A stretch of DNA of 6,948 nucleotides, taken from the NCBI GenBank assembly GCA_019747455.1, contig JAIEQT010000120.1:1-6948 (forward strand), given 5' to 3'. How positions within the stretch are numbered: position 1 is the stretch's first letter; each line of letters starts with the position of its first letter. The stretch is from Chitinophagaceae bacterium (lineage in GTDB: Bacteria; Bacteroidota; Bacteroidia; Chitinophagales; Chitinophagaceae). This document shows, one piece after another, positions 6,009 to 6,948 of the stretch. The notes beneath the pieces are model-generated. The model saw nothing but the letters and a program-made list of their open reading frames with translations. It did not search any database and was not told the origin of the DNA. Both the position numbers and the translations under genes were made by a program.

Positions 6009-6948
6009 TTAAGATACCTTCTCTACAAATCTTCTAAAATATTTATACCCGAATATAACTTTTAATAATAGTAATATCCCCAACCTTAAGGTTAAGAAGT
6101 TAGGATACAATTTCATCGATCCAATCGCCTGCCTAACAGCTGTGAGCGTATCGTTGTATTCGTGATAAAATTTATGTGATAACCGCACATAATATTCCGC
6201 AAAATTTCTCCTGCTAATGGCGGTGATTTTATTGCGTACGTTATCAGGCAAATACAATCTGATGGTTTTGATAACGGTATCGATATCCCGGATATTTTGA
6301 CCGCTGCGCATCGAGCGCCCACTAATATTCTTTTCATGCACACGATACCTAGCCAATACTTCAGGAGAATAAGCTACTTTATAATGCATAGCAATACGTA
6401 CCCACATCTCCCAATCTTCTCCATAATGAACCCCGTAAAAAGAACCTAATCGCTCATAGCTACTTCGTTTCACCACTTTAGCCGGTGGCTGAATCATTTG
6501 TTTTTGCGCAATCGTAGTTAGCCAATTCTTTAGCACCCCTTTTTCGTTAGATACCTGCGGACTATCCCAAATATTTTTCCCATTTTCATTGATATACTCA
6601 TAGCGTGTAAAAGCCGCACCAATATGTGGGTATTGATCAAACAAACTTTCTATCTCTTTATAAAAGCCCGGTTTTACCTGATCATCCCCATGCAGTAAAT
6701 GGATATAATACCCCTTCGACAATTTAATACAGGTTTCAAAATTCCGCAAGCTACCTACATTTTGATCCTGCTTAAAATAACCAATAATACCTTTTCCAAC
6801 CTGCTTCACCAATGCTTCTACATCCCCATCTGTACTTGCATCATCTACCACAACAATTTCCATAAATTCTTTGCCGGGATATTGATCCAATACAGTTTGC
6901 ATAGCCGCTGCCAGGTATTGAATACAATTGTAAGCCGGTATCATTACC
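6009..6948 (-). CDS. Family 2 (GT-A fold) glycosyltransferase, N-terminus off the window
   Basis: The enzyme transfers a sugar from a nucleotide-sugar donor to an acceptor, most likely in surface polysaccharide or lipopolysaccharide synthesis. Numbering from the first visible Met (6944), it shows the GT2 order of motifs. MIPAYN is at 1-6. The nucleotide-binding VVVDDASTD is at 31-39. NVGSLRNFETCIKLSKGYY is at 62-80. The metal-binding DxD-type HGDD is at 85-88. The catalytic-base region GEDWEMW is at 175-181, and YRVHEKNISG at 200-209. A C-terminal extension (about 215-311) is helical and has a hydrophobic stretch RLGILLLLKVIFGY near the end that could sit on the membrane. The frame stays open beyond that Met to the window edge and reads V before it, as in the usual 'VMIPAYN', so the real start lies a few codons further upstream. 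Donor and acceptor cannot be told from the sequence. The stop abuts that of the OsmC gene. Confidence 0.92.
   Translation of the reverse strand, partial: VMIPAYNCIQYLAAAMQTVLDQYPGKEFMEIVVVDDASTDGDVEALVKQVGKGIIGYFKQDQNVGSLRNFETCIKLSKGYYIHLLHGDDQVKPGFYKEIESLFDQYPHIGAAFTRYEYINENGKNIWDSPQVSNEKGVLKNWLTTIAQKQMIQPPAKVVKRSSYERLGSFYGVHYGEDWEMWVRIAMHYKVAYSPEVLARYRVHEKNISGRSMRSGQNIRDIDTVIKTIRLYLPDNVRNKITAISRRNFAEYYVRLSHKFYHEYNDTLTAVRQAIGSMKLYPNFLTLRLGILLLLKVIFGYKYFRRFVEKVS

Noticed and set aside
6082..6093. 12-base palindrome AACCTTAAGGTT past the OsmC stop
   Set aside because: It has no loop and no T run on either strand, and it lies in the glycosyltransferase coding sequence. Likely chance.
6099..6137. 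GTTAGG/CCTAAC inverted repeat as terminator for the permease operon
   Set aside because: Six pairs around a loop of more than 25 bases with no T run; too weak.
1..6948. Search for a defence, mobile or biosynthetic system
   Set aside because: No transposase, integrase, nuclease, toxin, repeat array or attachment-like direct repeat was seen. All genes but one fall into known families with housekeeping or envelope roles.

Overview
The window looks like chromosomal housekeeping sequence from a member of the Bacteroidota, most likely a Chitinophagaceae/Sphingobacteriia-type organism. The evidence is a short primary sigma factor that begins [14 protein letters not shown] and lacks region 1.1, AT-rich DNA, near absence of Shine-Dalgarno sequences, and promoter candidates of the -33 TTTG / -7 TAnnTTTG type. 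I see no mobile element, CRISPR array, tRNA, rRNA or phage gene, and every gap between genes is under 300 bases.

Layout. Bases 1-563 (minus) carry the 5' part of ffh, the signal recognition particle GTPase, cut by the window edge. A 74-base divergent spacer separates it from an exported TlpA-like thioredoxin-fold protein (638-1366, plus). That gene runs tail to tail into rpoD (1354-2223, minus), with a 13-base overlap. A 219-base divergent region carries promoter candidates for rpoD and for a START-like (AHSA1/SRPBCC fold) gene (2443-2826, plus). The START-like gene shares a CTAG stop with a convergent gene of unknown function (2823-3440, minus). Divergent from that gene is a three-gene run coupled by ATGA overlaps: an LptF/LptG-family permease with a TTG start (3464-4891), a Tat-exported Mn-type superoxide dismutase (4888-5598) and an OsmC-family protein (5595-6008). 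The stop of the OsmC gene abuts the stop of a convergent family 2 glycosyltransferase (6009-6948, minus), whose N-terminus lies off the window.

How the genes fit together. The plus-strand operon joins an envelope-biogenesis permease with two oxidant-defence proteins, one predicted to be exported and one cytoplasmic. The thioredoxin-like protein acts in the same extracytoplasmic space as the exported SOD but is a separate transcription unit. ffh and rpoD are core targeting and transcription genes.

The most notable non-gene structure is at the START-like/hypothetical junction. A strong intrinsic-terminator hairpin, with a second hairpin behind it, lies inside the coding sequence of the opposing gene. 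All three convergent junctions have no spacer at all. I found no convincing new multi-gene system; the less ordinary points are the embedded terminator, the abutting stops, the TTG start, the unknown 205-residue protein and the permease-SOD-OsmC operon.
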